Counted from the first letter of the stretch, positions 26,816 to 36,221 are shown. The stretch: DNA of 64,000 nucleotides from Pirellulales bacterium (GCA_036490175.1 DASXEJ010000002.1:1-64000); one strand, 5' to 3'. The notes: generated from the sequence alone by a model not told the origin. Program-made: numbers and translations.

Positions 26816-27162
26816 AACAGAGAACTTCCTTCGCGCGTGGCGGCTCGAATGGCCGCAGAATAACGCGCCCCCGTATGCACGATGCGACGGTACCGACACA
26901 AAGGTCGAGACCCTATTCCCGTCGCGACGTGACTACTAACCCGAACTGGCAGCCCTATTGGAGGCCAGATAGCCGTAAAAGTCCAGTGCCTGGCTGCGAA
27001 ATCTGGAGTTCCGACGCCGATTTTTCATTAGGGAGGCCAGCCGGCTCGCCTCAGACGTCGGCTACCGGCCTCGGCCAGGCAGCGGCACAATTATCTCGAA
27101 CCGCCGGAAACGTCGGCCCGGCGTGCGACCAAGAGAGGTCAAACCAAAGATCACCTGCCCAA
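26816..27162. other. Intergenic, 347 bp, nothing recognised
   Basis: Between the lipoprotein gene and tRNA-His, both on the minus strand. No gene, repeat or hairpin of note; the lipoprotein promoter must lie here, while the tRNA promoter lies beyond 27238. Confidence 0.4.
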
Positions 27163-27238
27163 GGGTGGCTGAGGGGACTCGAACCCCCGACTTCTAGAAC
27201 CACAATCTAGCGCTCTAACCAACTGAGCTACAACCACC
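27163..27238 (-). tRNA. tRNA-His (anticodon GTG)
   Basis: 76 nt, read on the minus strand: starts GGTGGTTG and ends CAGCCACCC. The extra 5' G (G-1) opposite C73 is the hallmark of tRNA-His. Anticodon stem CTAGA/TCTAG, loop TTGTGGT, anticodon GTG (CAC/CAU codons). T-loop GTTCGAGTC. No encoded CCA. Confidence 0.97.
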
Positions 27239-27400
27239 ATCCGCGAAGAATCCGAATATAGTGGCAGCGAAAAAGGGGGTCAACGGCGGCCGCGCCGCGG
27301 AATGTCCCGTAGCAGCAGGCCGGGCGGCACTTTTCCCTTGGCGGCGCAAGCTTGTCTCGTAACTCCGTTTACAACGCGCGGGACCGAACCGCTGAGCGGA

Positions 27401-28216
27401 TCAGTTCGCCACCGGGGCGGCCGGCGCAGCCTTGCCCGTCATTTCTCGCTCTATCTTCAGGAACACGTCCCCATGATCCAGGTTCACCATGTCGGCCTTC
27501 AATTCCACGATACGGCGGAAGGCAGCCGGATCGTTCTTGGTTTGCAAAACCATGATTTTTAGATTTCGCTCGCGGCAGGCCTCGCTCAATTCCGGGCTGA
27601 GTTGCCGCAGCCCCGTTTCAACGATGTTGGCCTGATATCGTTCGACAGCATCGCGCACGTCGTCGACGTTTCCAACGTTCACTTTCAGCGGCAGTTTCTT
27701 GTCGAGCTCGCGGAATTCCAGTGCCCGATCGGCCCGATCGAACCAGAAGAAGCAGTCATTTTCCATCCCCACGTCGTAGACCATGGCAATCAGCTGCTTA
27801 AGGTCTGCGTTCTTAACGTCGAAATAGACCTTGATCTTCCCCTTGATCGCCCGCAAGTAGGGATCGAGCCGTGGCACCTTTTCACCGGCAAACTTCTTGT
27901 TGAACCAGCTGCCCGCGTCGAGCTCGTCGATTTCGGAGCTGGTTAGTTGCGAGAGAAACCCTTTGCCGTTAGTCGTGCGGGTTAGCCACGGATCGTGCAG
28001 GAGGTACATCACCCCGTCCTTGCTGGTCCGCACATCGACCTCGACGTACGCGACGCCCCAATCGATACAAAGCTGGGTGGCAGCCATGGTATTCTCAGGC
28101 GCATACTCATTGGCGCCACGATGGCATACGACCTCGACCGCATCTACATGCGCCGCCGCAAGCAAGCTCGCTGCGAAGATCCAGCAGAACGACAATCTGT
28201 GCCAAAGGCGGTTCAT
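27401..28216 (-). CDS. Exported glycerophosphodiester phosphodiesterase
   Basis: 271 residues from ATG 28216 (AGGAG 5 nt upstream), with a signal peptide ending HVDAVE. It is a single intact GDPD barrel: VCHRGANEYAPENT, VEVDVRTSKDG, LLHDPWLTRTTNG, DAGSWF and KVYFDVKN. It hydrolyses glycerophosphodiesters outside the cytoplasm. It shares the DAGSWF(N/A)KKFAG patch with the tandem GDPD at 17873-19423, so the two are related but this one has no degenerate extra domain. Short Ala/Pro tail. Divergent from the BtuF-like gene across 160 bp. Confidence 0.92.
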   Translation of the reverse strand: MNRLWHRLSFCWIFAASLLAAAHVDAVEVVCHRGANEYAPENTMAATQLCIDWGVAYVEVDVRTSKDGVMYLLHDPWLTRTTNGKGFLSQLTSSEIDELDAGSWFNKKFAGEKVPRLDPYLRAIKGKIKVYFDVKNADLKQLIAMVYDVGMENDCFFWFDRADRALEFRELDKKLPLKVNVGNVDDVRDAVERYQANIVETGLRQLSPELSEACRERNLKIMVLQTKNDPAAFRRIVELKADMVNLDHGDVFLKIEREMTGKAAPAAPVAN

Positions 28217-28376
28217 AACGGCTCCTGTAGTTTCCACGACGGCTGGTGACCTTGGCATTAGAATGTCATTATTGTGCGCTGGCGGCAGGCGTGGCGAAAG
28301 GGTCTCAACATGCCAACCAGTTGTCGCCAAATCGTGTGGCGGCCGGCCGGCTATCCAGATCGCTAGAGATACAACC

Positions 28377-29330
28377 GTGACTCAATCTGCCTATCCATCG
28401 CGCATTGCATCGCTGTTGGCCAGCGGCACCGAGATTCTGTACGCACTTGGTTTGGGGAACCGGGTCGTGGCCATCAGCCACGAATGCGATTACCCGGCCG
28501 CAGCGGTCAGCAAGCCTCGCGTTACGACCAGCAACGTGGCCGCGCCCACCAGCGGCGAGATCGACGCCCAGGTGCGGCACATGCTGGCCGCAGGGCAAGC
28601 TCTGTACGGAATTGACGGCGCGCGATTGTCACAATTGGCGCCAGAACTGATCGTTACTCAGGCGCAATGCGACGTCTGCGCTGTGAAGTACGAAGACGTG
28701 CTATCGCTGGTGCGTTCCGAGCCCGCGCTTTCTGCTACGGAAGTCGTGGCGCTCAATCCCATGACGTTCGACGACATTCTGACCGACATCCTCCGCATCG
28801 GCGAGGCCACCGGAGCGCAAAGGGCCGCGGAGTCGTACGTCACGGACCTTCGCCAGCGCGTCACCCAGGTGCAGCAACGCGTTGCCCGCCTGGGCGCGAA
28901 TGATCGGCCGCGAATCGCTGCTATCGAATGGATCGAGCCCGTCATGCTGGCCGGAAACTGGATGCCCCAGCTCGTCGAATGGGCCGGCGGCGTGCAACCG
29001 TTACCGCAAGGCGGACGGCACAGCACGTACGGTGACTGGCGCGACATCATCGCTTTTGACCCGCAGGTCGTGCTCGTCATGCCGTGCGGATTCGACCTGG
29101 CCCGCGCCGTGACGGAATCTCGTGTGCTCACGGCAATACCGGGCTGGAATGAGCTCTCGGCAGTGCGTGCCGGCCGGGTTTACGCCGTGGATGGCAATGC
29201 GTACTTCAATCGGTCTGGACCGCGGATCGTCGACAGCCTCGAGATCCTGGCCGGCCTGCTCCATCCCGAGATTTTCGGCTGGCCATCGCGCACCGTTGAG
29301 GACGTGCCGGTTTGGCAACCGCTGCTCTGA
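28377..29330 (+). CDS. BtuF-like substrate-binding protein without a visible signal peptide
   Basis: 317 residues from GTG 28377; upstream in-frame sequence overlaps the divergent GDPD gene and is not convincing, though ATG 28263 remains possible. The fold is the TroA/BtuF periplasmic-binding family: SRIASLLASGTEILYALGLGNRV at the start, PELIVTQAQCDVCAV, AGNWMPQLVEWAGG, then PQVVLVMPCGFDLA and the long connecting helix. The family binds cobalamin, heme or siderophores for an ABC importer. Two oddities: no signal peptide, and no permease or ATPase nearby. It may be a cytosolic cobamide- or metal-binding protein. Confidence 0.82.
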   Translation: MTQSAYPSRIASLLASGTEILYALGLGNRVVAISHECDYPAAAVSKPRVTTSNVAAPTSGEIDAQVRHMLAAGQALYGIDGARLSQLAPELIVTQAQCDVCAVKYEDVLSLVRSEPALSATEVVALNPMTFDDILTDILRIGEATGAQRAAESYVTDLRQRVTQVQQRVARLGANDRPRIAAIEWIEPVMLAGNWMPQLVEWAGGVQPLPQGGRHSTYGDWRDIIAFDPQVVLVMPCGFDLARAVTESRVLTAIPGWNELSAVRAGRVYAVDGNAYFNRSGPRIVDSLEILAGLLHPEIFGWPSRTVEDVPVWQPLL

Positions 29331-29383
29331 CAACGGCGCCTAAATACCAATTGCTCTCACGGCCGCGATGCGACGAGCGTGCC

Positions 29384-30109
29384 TCATTCGCGTTCCGCGC
29401 GCACCAACTGCGGCAATCGCCCGCGATGCGTCGGTTCGTCCTGATCGCGCAACAGTCCCCACCGACTGGCTTGCCAAAGCTGCTTCGTGTGCAATTCGAG
29501 GGCCGTTAGCCAGCCATGCTGCCAGCAGGCGGTATCGATGCACACGGCGAAACCCAAGTCGTTAATCTCGCAATCGGCCTGCTCCGTATGCCCGACGATC
29601 ACAGGCTTGCCTGAATAATGCGGCCGCATTTCGGCGGGATCGAATAAGGCCCAGCGCAGCTGATGATCCGGCTGCGCGCTCATGGGAAGGTCAGGCAGGT
29701 AGTGCGCATGCGTGAAAATAAATTCGTCGGTTTCAAAATAGGGCCGGCACTCCTCCAGAAACCCCCAGTGCCTGGCGGGAATCGCGTCCAAGCCTCCGCC
29801 GAATCGGTACGAGTTGAGCGTAGTTACTCCGCCACAGTTTTCCCAATAACGCAACGCCGGTTCGCTATCGCGGGACGCAAACAACATCTCCTCATGGTTG
29901 CCCCGAATCAGTATCACCTGGCACTGTTGCTTGAGTGCGATCAGACGGTCAAGCACCTGGCAGCTGTCATGTCCTTGGTCGATCAAGTCGCCCAAAAAAA
30001 CCAATTGATCCTGCGGCGCCGGAACAATGGCTTCCAGCAGCGCGTCGAGCGCGTGGACGCAACCATGGACGTCGCCAATGGCTATCAGACGATTCTGAAG
30101 TATGTTCAT
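29384..30109 (-). CDS. PPP-family metallophosphoesterase (serine/threonine phosphatase-like)
   Basis: 241 residues from ATG 30109; the Shine-Dalgarno is poor. Metal-binding signatures of the calcineurin-like PPP family are in order: AIGDVHGC near 10-17, FLGDLIDQGHDS near 38-49, and IRGNHEEML near 67-75, followed by FTHAHYLPD and VGHTEQ with further His ligands. Bacterial members dephosphorylate phosphoproteins or act as diadenosine-tetraphosphate hydrolases. Cytosolic. Convergent with the BtuF-like gene. Confidence 0.9.
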   Translation of the reverse strand: MNILQNRLIAIGDVHGCVHALDALLEAIVPAPQDQLVFLGDLIDQGHDSCQVLDRLIALKQQCQVILIRGNHEEMLFASRDSEPALRYWENCGGVTTLNSYRFGGGLDAIPARHWGFLEECRPYFETDEFIFTHAHYLPDLPMSAQPDHQLRWALFDPAEMRPHYSGKPVIVGHTEQADCEINDLGFAVCIDTACWQHGWLTALELHTKQLWQASRWGLLRDQDEPTHRGRLPQLVRAERE

Positions 30110-31404
30110 GTGCGCCGTGGGTGACTGTGCCCGCGAGTACCAGGAAAACTCAACAATACGAGTTGCCGGGCGACGGAACAAGCAGCCATCGGCAGACCGG
30201 CGCATCTGTCAGTCCTAGCGCATCGTCGGCTGTGACGATTCTTGCTGCGAGCTCGGTCGACTTTAGCCGTTTCTCGCTGGCCGAACGGTACAGACGATCA
30301 ACACGTGCAGTTCGTCGCGCGCTCTGTGGGGCATGCAGCGATGGCCAGACGAGGAAGATACTTCCAAAACCGGAAGGTGCCTTGTGATACTCGGCGGGCC
30401 AGCTTATGGTGCGTCCAGCCCGTGTTCCACTCCGTTCACGGGTCAGGGTCGCCGGTATGCATCGCCCGCCGTGTATGCCTCTGCCGGCGACCCGATACGT
30501 TTTTCCACGTACACGATTGCACGGTCCGTGCTCGCGAAACAATGCAGTCGCGCGAAGCGACTTTCGACGGCGTTGTGCGTTTCTACGGGCCGGCGGCGAT
30601 ATACGCTGTGGAAAACCCCGACCAACTCAATCGGCCGATCTTGACACGCCCAGGCGCCGTTGCACCGCGCCAGATCGGAGCCGCCTAGGGCACAGACGAC
30701 AACGTGTCCATTTCCGTCAGCGAGCTCTTATCGCGGACCAACGCTCACGCGACCAAGGGCCTTACCTGGGACGCAGACGGCAATGGCTCGTTCCGTGCGG
30801 CCGAAAGCATCCAGCGCAGTCAGTTTTCCTAATTGTTCGACTCGACTAACAGCACCTGATCCGTCGTCGTCGACACGGCCGCTGCCCCATCATTTGTGCC
30901 GCCTTCAACGGCCCGCGGGCGAACTGATAGCGACGGTCAGCAGCACCTTTGCGAACTGGGGCACCGATAACCAGACAGCGCAGAATGGTCAGCCAGCAAC
31001 CAGCTTGAATGCCCTGCGTGCAAAACGTCGGTTCGAGTAGGGGTCGTCGATCTAGGGGCTTGCGCGACATGCTAAACCCAGGAAGGCATTAAATGCACGT
31101 CCCAAACAACGCCACTGCACCGAGATGCACTGGGGGCAAGTCGTTAGCTTCAAAGCACGGGCGCCGCCAAATAACCGATTGATCTTTGTTCTTAGGGAAC
31201 GGCACAAAGCTAGATCCACGCCTGATTAAGAACAGCACTAGGCAATCCACGAACCGCTTCGGCGCAACGGGCTTTCTATCCGTGGTCAGGTCGCCTCCAC
31301 GTTGGCCGTCAGGCATTCCATTTGCAGCGTCAGGCTGGCGCGCTTAGAACCTTGAATATCGAGACTCCAAAGCCTGTGGTCCGACCGTGTATCGTCGGTG
31401 CATC
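30110..31404. other. Gene-poor stretch, 1.3 kb, probably decayed sequence
   Basis: The longest gap in the window. Frames of 100-150 codons exist (for example 30242-30688 and 30406-30849) but overlap in all phases, lack Shine-Dalgarno sequences and are Arg/Ser/Cys-rich. One short stretch (30689-30832) encodes a perfect EF-hand loop, suggesting remnants of a lost gene. A minus-strand 75-codon frame at 31089-31316 is not supported by other signs. It borders the putative accessory genes at 31405-34012. Confidence 0.45.
30689..30832 (+). pseudogene. Possible EF-hand protein remnant
   Basis: A 47-codon stretch between TAG (30686) and TAA (30830-30832) with no start codon. It encodes SVSELLSRTNAHATKG and then DADGNGSFRAAE, which fits the 12-residue EF-hand calcium loop at every key position (D1, D3, N5, G6, F8, E12). 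It could be a fragment of a decayed dockerin or EF-hand protein, or a chance match. Confidence 0.22.
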
Positions 31405-32253
31405 ATGACGCGTTACAAGACTACAACCGTTCGTGGCCAGCAGCATTTTTATCGTGAAGCTGGCGCCCCGGACGCGCCGACCCTGGTCTTGCTGCACGGC
31501 TTCCCAAGCTCGTCGCACATGTACCGGGATCTGATTCCCCAACTTGCCAGCAAGTTTCACCTCGTCGCCCCTGACTATGTCGGATTCGGTTATAGCGATG
31601 CTCCCCGCGTGAACGAGTTTTCCTATACGTTTGATAACCTCGCGGCTCACGTCGAGGAATTGCTTCTCCGCAACCTCGGACTCACGAAGTTCAGCATCTA
31701 CGTGCAGGATTACGGGGCACCTGTGGGCTACCGTATCGCATCAAAGCACCCGGATGCCATTGAAGGGATCGTTGTGCAAAATGGCAATGCCTACATCGAG
31801 GGCATTGGGCCGGCCTTCGATCCGATGAAACCGTTTTGGAAGAACCGGAACGCCGAGACCGAGAAGCCTGTGCGTGCCATGGTCACGCTCGATACGACCA
31901 GGTTTCAGTACACGCACGGCGTCCAGAACCCTACGGCAATCAATCCAGACTCGTACACCTTGGATCAGCATTTCCTCGACCGCGACGGCAATGCCGCGAT
32001 CCAATTGGAACTGCTGCACAATTATCAATCCAACGTCGCGCTTTACGACGGCTGGCATGAATATTTTCGTAAGTATCAGCCGCCGATGTTGATCGTATGG
32101 GGGAAAAACGATCCGTTCTTCACCATCGAAGGTGCCAAGGCTTATCTGCGAGATATCCCCAAGGCGGAACTGCACCTCATCGATACCGGACATTTCGCGC
32201 TCGAAGAGCATTGCGATTTTATCGCTGGCAAGATTCGCTCGTTTTTCACATAG
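31405..32253 (+). CDS. Alpha/beta hydrolase with Asp nucleophile (haloalkane dehalogenase / epoxide hydrolase group)
   Basis: 282 residues from ATG 31405. The oxyanion-hole motif LLHGFPSSSHMYRDL is near 31-45. The nucleophile elbow is YVQDYGAPVG near 98-107, with Asp where esterases have Ser; that places it with haloalkane dehalogenases and epoxide hydrolases. A cap domain with FWKNRN and YTHGV follows, and the catalytic His is in IDTGHFALEEH near 260. No signal peptide, so cytosolic. It is followed at 41 bp by a second hydrolase and then an oxidoreductase on the same strand, suggesting a catabolic or detoxification operon, possibly acquired. Confidence 0.88.
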   Translation: MTRYKTTTVRGQQHFYREAGAPDAPTLVLLHGFPSSSHMYRDLIPQLASKFHLVAPDYVGFGYSDAPRVNEFSYTFDNLAAHVEELLLRNLGLTKFSIYVQDYGAPVGYRIASKHPDAIEGIVVQNGNAYIEGIGPAFDPMKPFWKNRNAETEKPVRAMVTLDTTRFQYTHGVQNPTAINPDSYTLDQHFLDRDGNAAIQLELLHNYQSNVALYDGWHEYFRKYQPPMLIVWGKNDPFFTIEGAKAYLRDIPKAELHLIDTGHFALEEHCDFIAGKIRSFFT

Positions 32254-32294
32254 CACCTTCGATCTTGGTTCACACGTTGGGCGGGAGTGCAGCC

Positions 32295-32990
32295 GTGGGG
32301 TTTCAAAATGACGCGACCGTGATTCTTGTTCACGGTGCCTGGGCGGATGGCTCGAGCTGGAGCCGTATCATCCTTCCGCTCGACAAAGTAGGGCTTCAGG
32401 TAATCGCCGCTCCAATTCCGCTCACGTCTTTGAGCGATGACGCAGCGGCATTGCAGCGGGTGATCACCAGAACCAGAGGGCCGATCCTTTTGGTTGCTCA
32501 TGCCTATGCCGGGGCAGTAATCGCGGCCGTGAACGATAACCGGGTGAAGGGACTCGTTTACATCGCGGCCTTGGCCCCCGACGAAGGCGAAACCGTTGCT
32601 CAGGTGTTTTACAAGGATGAACCGCATCCCCAGGCTCCCAAGCTCGTCCCCGACACAGACGGGCTCATATGGATGCCGGACGACGGATTCGGCAACGCCT
32701 TTGCGCATCATGCCAGCAAAGAGCAAGTGCTTCTTTCCAAAGCAGTGCAGCGGCCCATTGCGGTGAAGTGCATTCAGGAAGCTGCCCCGAGACCACTCTG
32801 GAGGTCACAGCCCACTTGGTATTTGTTGGCCGAAGAGGACCGGATGATCAACCCGAAGACTCAGCACTTCATGGCGAACCGAATGCAAGCGACTATCAGC
32901 GCCCAGAAGGTCGACCACGCGCCGTTGTTAACGGCACCCGCCGCGGTCACGGAATTGATTCTCACCGCGGCGAAGGCCACGCTCTCATAG
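32295..32990 (+). CDS. Alpha/beta hydrolase-fold protein lacking the Ser nucleophile
   Basis: 231 residues from GTG 32295, which has GGGAG 7 nt upstream and follows the previous stop by 41 bp. It belongs to the small alpha/beta hydrolase type with VILVHGAWADGSSW at the oxyanion hole and DEGETVAQVFY after strand 6. Where relatives have GHSYGG, this protein has AHAYAG, so the nucleophilic Ser is Ala. The His (VDHAPLL) and the acid strand (EEDRMI) remain. It is either a non-hydrolytic family member, perhaps a lyase or binding protein, or inactive. Second gene of a three-gene set. Confidence 0.83.
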   Translation: MGFQNDATVILVHGAWADGSSWSRIILPLDKVGLQVIAAPIPLTSLSDDAAALQRVITRTRGPILLVAHAYAGAVIAAVNDNRVKGLVYIAALAPDEGETVAQVFYKDEPHPQAPKLVPDTDGLIWMPDDGFGNAFAHHASKEQVLLSKAVQRPIAVKCIQEAAPRPLWRSQPTWYLLAEEDRMINPKTQHFMANRMQATISAQKVDHAPLLTAPAAVTELILTAAKATLS

Positions 32991-33037
32991 CCTAGGGCCA
33001 ATCGCCCCCTTTCTTAAGAGAGGATATCCCCGCGCGT

Positions 33038-34012
33038 GTGATTGTCATTGATCATTTCGGCGGACCGGATGTTCTGGTTTTCAAGGACATCTCGGAACCC
33101 GAGCCACAGCCAGGCCATGTCGTCATCCAGATCAAGGCCTTCGGCATCAATCACGCTGAAATGCACGTGCGCCGCGGCGAATGGGCTGAATCGATGCCTA
33201 TCAGCGGCATTGAATGTGTCGGGATCGTGAAAAGCTGTCCAGGCGGCGAGTTTGCCGTGGGGAGCAAAGTTGCCGCGTTAATGGGAGGTCTTGGTCGAAC
33301 GATCAACGGAAGCTACGCGGAGTTTACGCGAGCACGCGTGAGCGGCGTCGCTCAGATTCAAACTGCTCTGCCCTGGGAAGAGGTCGCTGCGATTCCCGAG
33401 ACATATGCCACCGCTTGGTCGTGCCTGTTTCGAAATCTCGACATCAAGCAGGGACAGACGCTCGTCATTCGCGGCGCAACGTCATCATTTGGATTGGCGG
33501 CACTGAATATGGCGGTGGATGCCGGAGTCAAGGTGATTGCCACGACACGCAATCGTGACCGTTTCAGGAAACTCGAGGATCGAGGGGCGATGCGCGTCGA
33601 ACTAGAAGGTCCGGATCTTTCCAAACGAATCGCTGAAGCGAAACAGATTGACGCCGTTTTGGACCTCGTGGGAAACAGCACGATCTTGGATTCCCTCGAC
33701 ATGCTTCGCCGAGGCGGACGGGCGTGCCTTGCCGGCTGGCTGGGAGGGCTTGCTCCGATCGCCGACTTCAACCCGCTGCTGCAAATGGCGAGCGGCGTCT
33801 ACCTGACATTTTTTGGCAGCTTCGTCTTTGGCACGCCGCAGTTCCCCCTGTCCGACGTTCCATTGCAGGACATCGCTCACAAGGTGGCCGAAGGACGGTT
33901 CGATGCCAAGCCATCTCGCGTATTTCGTTTCGACGACATCCGCGAGGCGCATCGCGTCATGGAGGCCAACGAAGCGAACGAAAAAATGGTGGTCGTAGTT
34001 GACCCTCGGTGA
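33038..34012 (+). CDS. Medium-chain dehydrogenase/reductase, quinone-oxidoreductase-like
   Basis: 324 residues from GTG 33038, with GAGAGGA 11 nt upstream. It has an N-terminal GroES-like domain (PQPGHVVIQIKAFGINHAEMHVRRG) and a Rossmann domain with TLVIRGATSSFGLAALNMA, lacking the Cys set that binds structural zinc in alcohol dehydrogenases. This points to the zinc-independent NADPH:quinone oxidoreductase or enoyl-reductase branch. It is the last gene of the run that begins at 31405, 47 bp after the second hydrolase. Likely substrate: a reactive enone or quinone, but unproved. Confidence 0.87.
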   Translation: MIVIDHFGGPDVLVFKDISEPEPQPGHVVIQIKAFGINHAEMHVRRGEWAESMPISGIECVGIVKSCPGGEFAVGSKVAALMGGLGRTINGSYAEFTRARVSGVAQIQTALPWEEVAAIPETYATAWSCLFRNLDIKQGQTLVIRGATSSFGLAALNMAVDAGVKVIATTRNRDRFRKLEDRGAMRVELEGPDLSKRIAEAKQIDAVLDLVGNSTILDSLDMLRRGGRACLAGWLGGLAPIADFNPLLQMASGVYLTFFGSFVFGTPQFPLSDVPLQDIAHKVAEGRFDAKPSRVFRFDDIREAHRVMEANEANEKMVVVVDPR

Positions 34013-34075
34013 ACGCAAGTCCGCCGAAATCGATAATATCCCGCGCAAAAAGCTCACAACCCCGGTATAGGGAAG

Positions 34076-36094
34076 CTAATCGCTCGCAGAGCCGCCGCCG
34101 GCCGCATCCGCCGATTTCTCATCCTGCGCCTTTTTTTTCTCCAGCAGGCTCTCGACCTCGGCGATGGGCAACGAAATGTCGTACCAGCCGATCATCATTT
34201 CGTCCCAGGTCTGCGGGCCCCAAAGAATCGTCTGGGTTGGGTCTGGATTGTAAGGATTCTCGGGTGAATTGTCGTACGACGCGGTACACAAAAGCTTTGT
34301 CCCTTGCGGGATCAACTTCGGTTCAGCAAGAATGAAGCTATTCTGCCAATTGAAGTCATACCGCGGCACGTCCAACAACACTTCGTGCTTGCCGTCCGGA
34401 TAGGTTATTTCGTACCGGAACGACTTGCCGCGAATGTGCATGTGCGGGAACATCGACATCACCAGGGTATCGCGGGTAAAGGTCTTATCGGCTTCGACCG
34501 TGTAGTTCGCATCCCCGGCCGGGATGTTCAACTGATGGTACGACACGTTGGTCGTCGACATCTGGTGCGTTACATCTTTCTTGTCCATAAACATCAACCC
34601 CACCGCGCTGCGATCAGTCTGCTCCGACCCGCAAGGCGTGTAGTGCATTTGAAAGACCAACTTAGAACCGGCAGGGATTTTCCTGGCCACTCCGTCAGGC
34701 GCGATGACGGGCCGTGTACCTGGAGCAAAGCCGGCTAAGAAGCCAAACCCCGAAATATCGTTGTCGGCCAGGGGTCCACCGCGGCGGCGTCCGCCAGTTC
34801 CCGCGCCACGATTGCCGTCGCCTTGTTGAGAGTTGCCGTCTTCGTCGCGTGCTACGTTCTGGCTCCCTTCGCCCGCACCGGCACCGCCAGCTCCGCCGCC
34901 GCCCGAGCCGCCACGCCCCATGCCTCCGGTTGCAGGTTGCACGAACACAATGATGTGATGTACGACCTTGCGGTTACCTGGCATGCACTCGACGATTTTC
35001 ACCCATTTGTCTTCGGTAAACTTCGGGTCAACGACATAATGCCGATAGGCTTCGACACCGTCGGCCTTCACGTTTACGGGTTCGTCGGTCATATAAACGA
35101 TTTGGTCGGGCGCCTGCGGCATCAGCCAGCCTTCCGCGAAGTCCTTGGGCTTCGGCAGGTCGGCCGCGTTCCCCTCGGGACAACCGTTGTCGACCCAAGC
35201 GTAGATCTGGGCTTTTTCGTCATCGCTTAATCGCGCATCATTGGCAAAGGTGCCGTGCGTGGGGTTCGCATGCCAGGGAGGCATCCGCTGCTCGCGGACG
35301 ACTTCGGCGATCATTTCGCCCCAACCGGCTACTTCGTCATAGCTGGTCATGGCGAATGGACCGATCTGACCGTCGCGATGACATTCTTGGCAACGGCTCT
35401 GGAAGATCCGTGCGATCTGATTCGAATACGTGACCTCCGATTTTTCCTTCGGCGGACGCACGCGGCCAATCAGGCATCCCTTCACGTCGGTCGATGCGAC
35501 GCTAATCTCCTTGCCGGCCAGCAGCTCGCCGAGCGCCTCGGCCAAGTCGCGGCGCTCGGCCTTGGGCTGTGCATAGCCGACGCCCGCGCCAAAACTGTAT
35601 TGCCCATCAATGCGACCGTGATAGCGCACAATGCTCTGCGGGTCGAGGACGAAAACCTCCGGGGTGCGGGTGGCGCCAAACGCGTCAGCAACCGCATTGC
35701 CAACATCCTTAAGAAGCGGGAAAGTGAGACCATGAGTTCGGGCAAACTGGTCAAGTTCGGAAATCGAGTCTTGCCGGTTGGCATCGATGCCCAAGAAAGC
35801 GACGTCCTGCGACCCAAACTCCGTCGCAAGCTGCTGCAGTCGCTGCCCATATAATTTGGCGATCGGGCACTCGGCGCCGAGGAAAACGACGACCACCGCC
35901 TTTTTGCTTTGGAAGTCTGCGAGCGAATACTGCTGACCGCGGAAGTCCTTGAGAGTGAAGGGCGCGATCTTGCTGCCCACCGGCGACTTCGCAGCAACGG
36001 GCGCCCCAATATCCGGCTTGCCTTCGGCGGCCGTCGCGTGGCAAGCGAACATGGTCGACGCCGCCAATCCCAGCAGCGCAAAGAAATCTCGCAT
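34076..36094 (-). CDS. Exported redoxin - cytochrome c - PHM-like copper monooxygenase fusion (copy A)
   Basis: 672 residues from ATG 36094. After a signal peptide (MRDFFALLGLAASTMFA to TAAEG) comes a thioredoxin/AhpC-like domain (about 40-200) with one Cys, GAECPIAKLYG at Cys76. A c-type heme site CQECH at 235-239 follows. From about 340 on, the spacing fits the two copper sites of peptidylglycine monooxygenase: HH at 379-380, H484 in MHYTP, HMH at 551-553 and Met633/634 in DEMMIGW. A Gly/Asp/Asn-rich insert (about 390-450) lies between the first two ligand sites. Inferred role: periplasmic ascorbate- or cytochrome-driven copper oxygenase or oxidase. It lies 127 bp downstream of copy B, same strand. 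Confidence 0.86.
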   Translation of the reverse strand: MRDFFALLGLAASTMFACHATAAEGKPDIGAPVAAKSPVGSKIAPFTLKDFRGQQYSLADFQSKKAVVVVFLGAECPIAKLYGQRLQQLATEFGSQDVAFLGIDANRQDSISELDQFARTHGLTFPLLKDVGNAVADAFGATRTPEVFVLDPQSIVRYHGRIDGQYSFGAGVGYAQPKAERRDLAEALGELLAGKEISVASTDVKGCLIGRVRPPKEKSEVTYSNQIARIFQSRCQECHRDGQIGPFAMTSYDEVAGWGEMIAEVVREQRMPPWHANPTHGTFANDARLSDDEKAQIYAWVDNGCPEGNAADLPKPKDFAEGWLMPQAPDQIVYMTDEPVNVKADGVEAYRHYVVDPKFTEDKWVKIVECMPGNRKVVHHIIVFVQPATGGMGRGGSGGGGAGGAGAGEGSQNVARDEDGNSQQGDGNRGAGTGGRRRGGPLADNDISGFGFLAGFAPGTRPVIAPDGVARKIPAGSKLVFQMHYTPCGSEQTDRSAVGLMFMDKKDVTHQMSTTNVSYHQLNIPAGDANYTVEADKTFTRDTLVMSMFPHMHIRGKSFRYEITYPDGKHEVLLDVPRYDFNWQNSFILAEPKLIPQGTKLLCTASYDNSPENPYNPDPTQTILWGPQTWDEMMIGWYDISLPIAEVESLLEKKKAQDEKSADAAGGGSASD

Positions 36095-36221
36095 GGTCTC
36101 GCCCATCCTTTTAAAGAACAAAGTCTGATCGCAATTCAAATGTCTATAGACGTTTTTTGCGCCCGAACCGCGATTTACAATTCTCGTTCGCACTAGGCGC
36201 TTGCCGCCTAATGGCATTTGC

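Noticed and set aside
28217-28376. Cobalamin riboswitch upstream of the BtuF-like gene
   Set aside because: The B12-box core and the typical long leader are absent in this 160-bp divergent gap.
31089-31316. 75-codon minus-strand frame before the hydrolase genes
   Set aside because: Plausible composition but no ribosome site, no recognised family and it lies in a degraded stretch; insufficient to call a gene.
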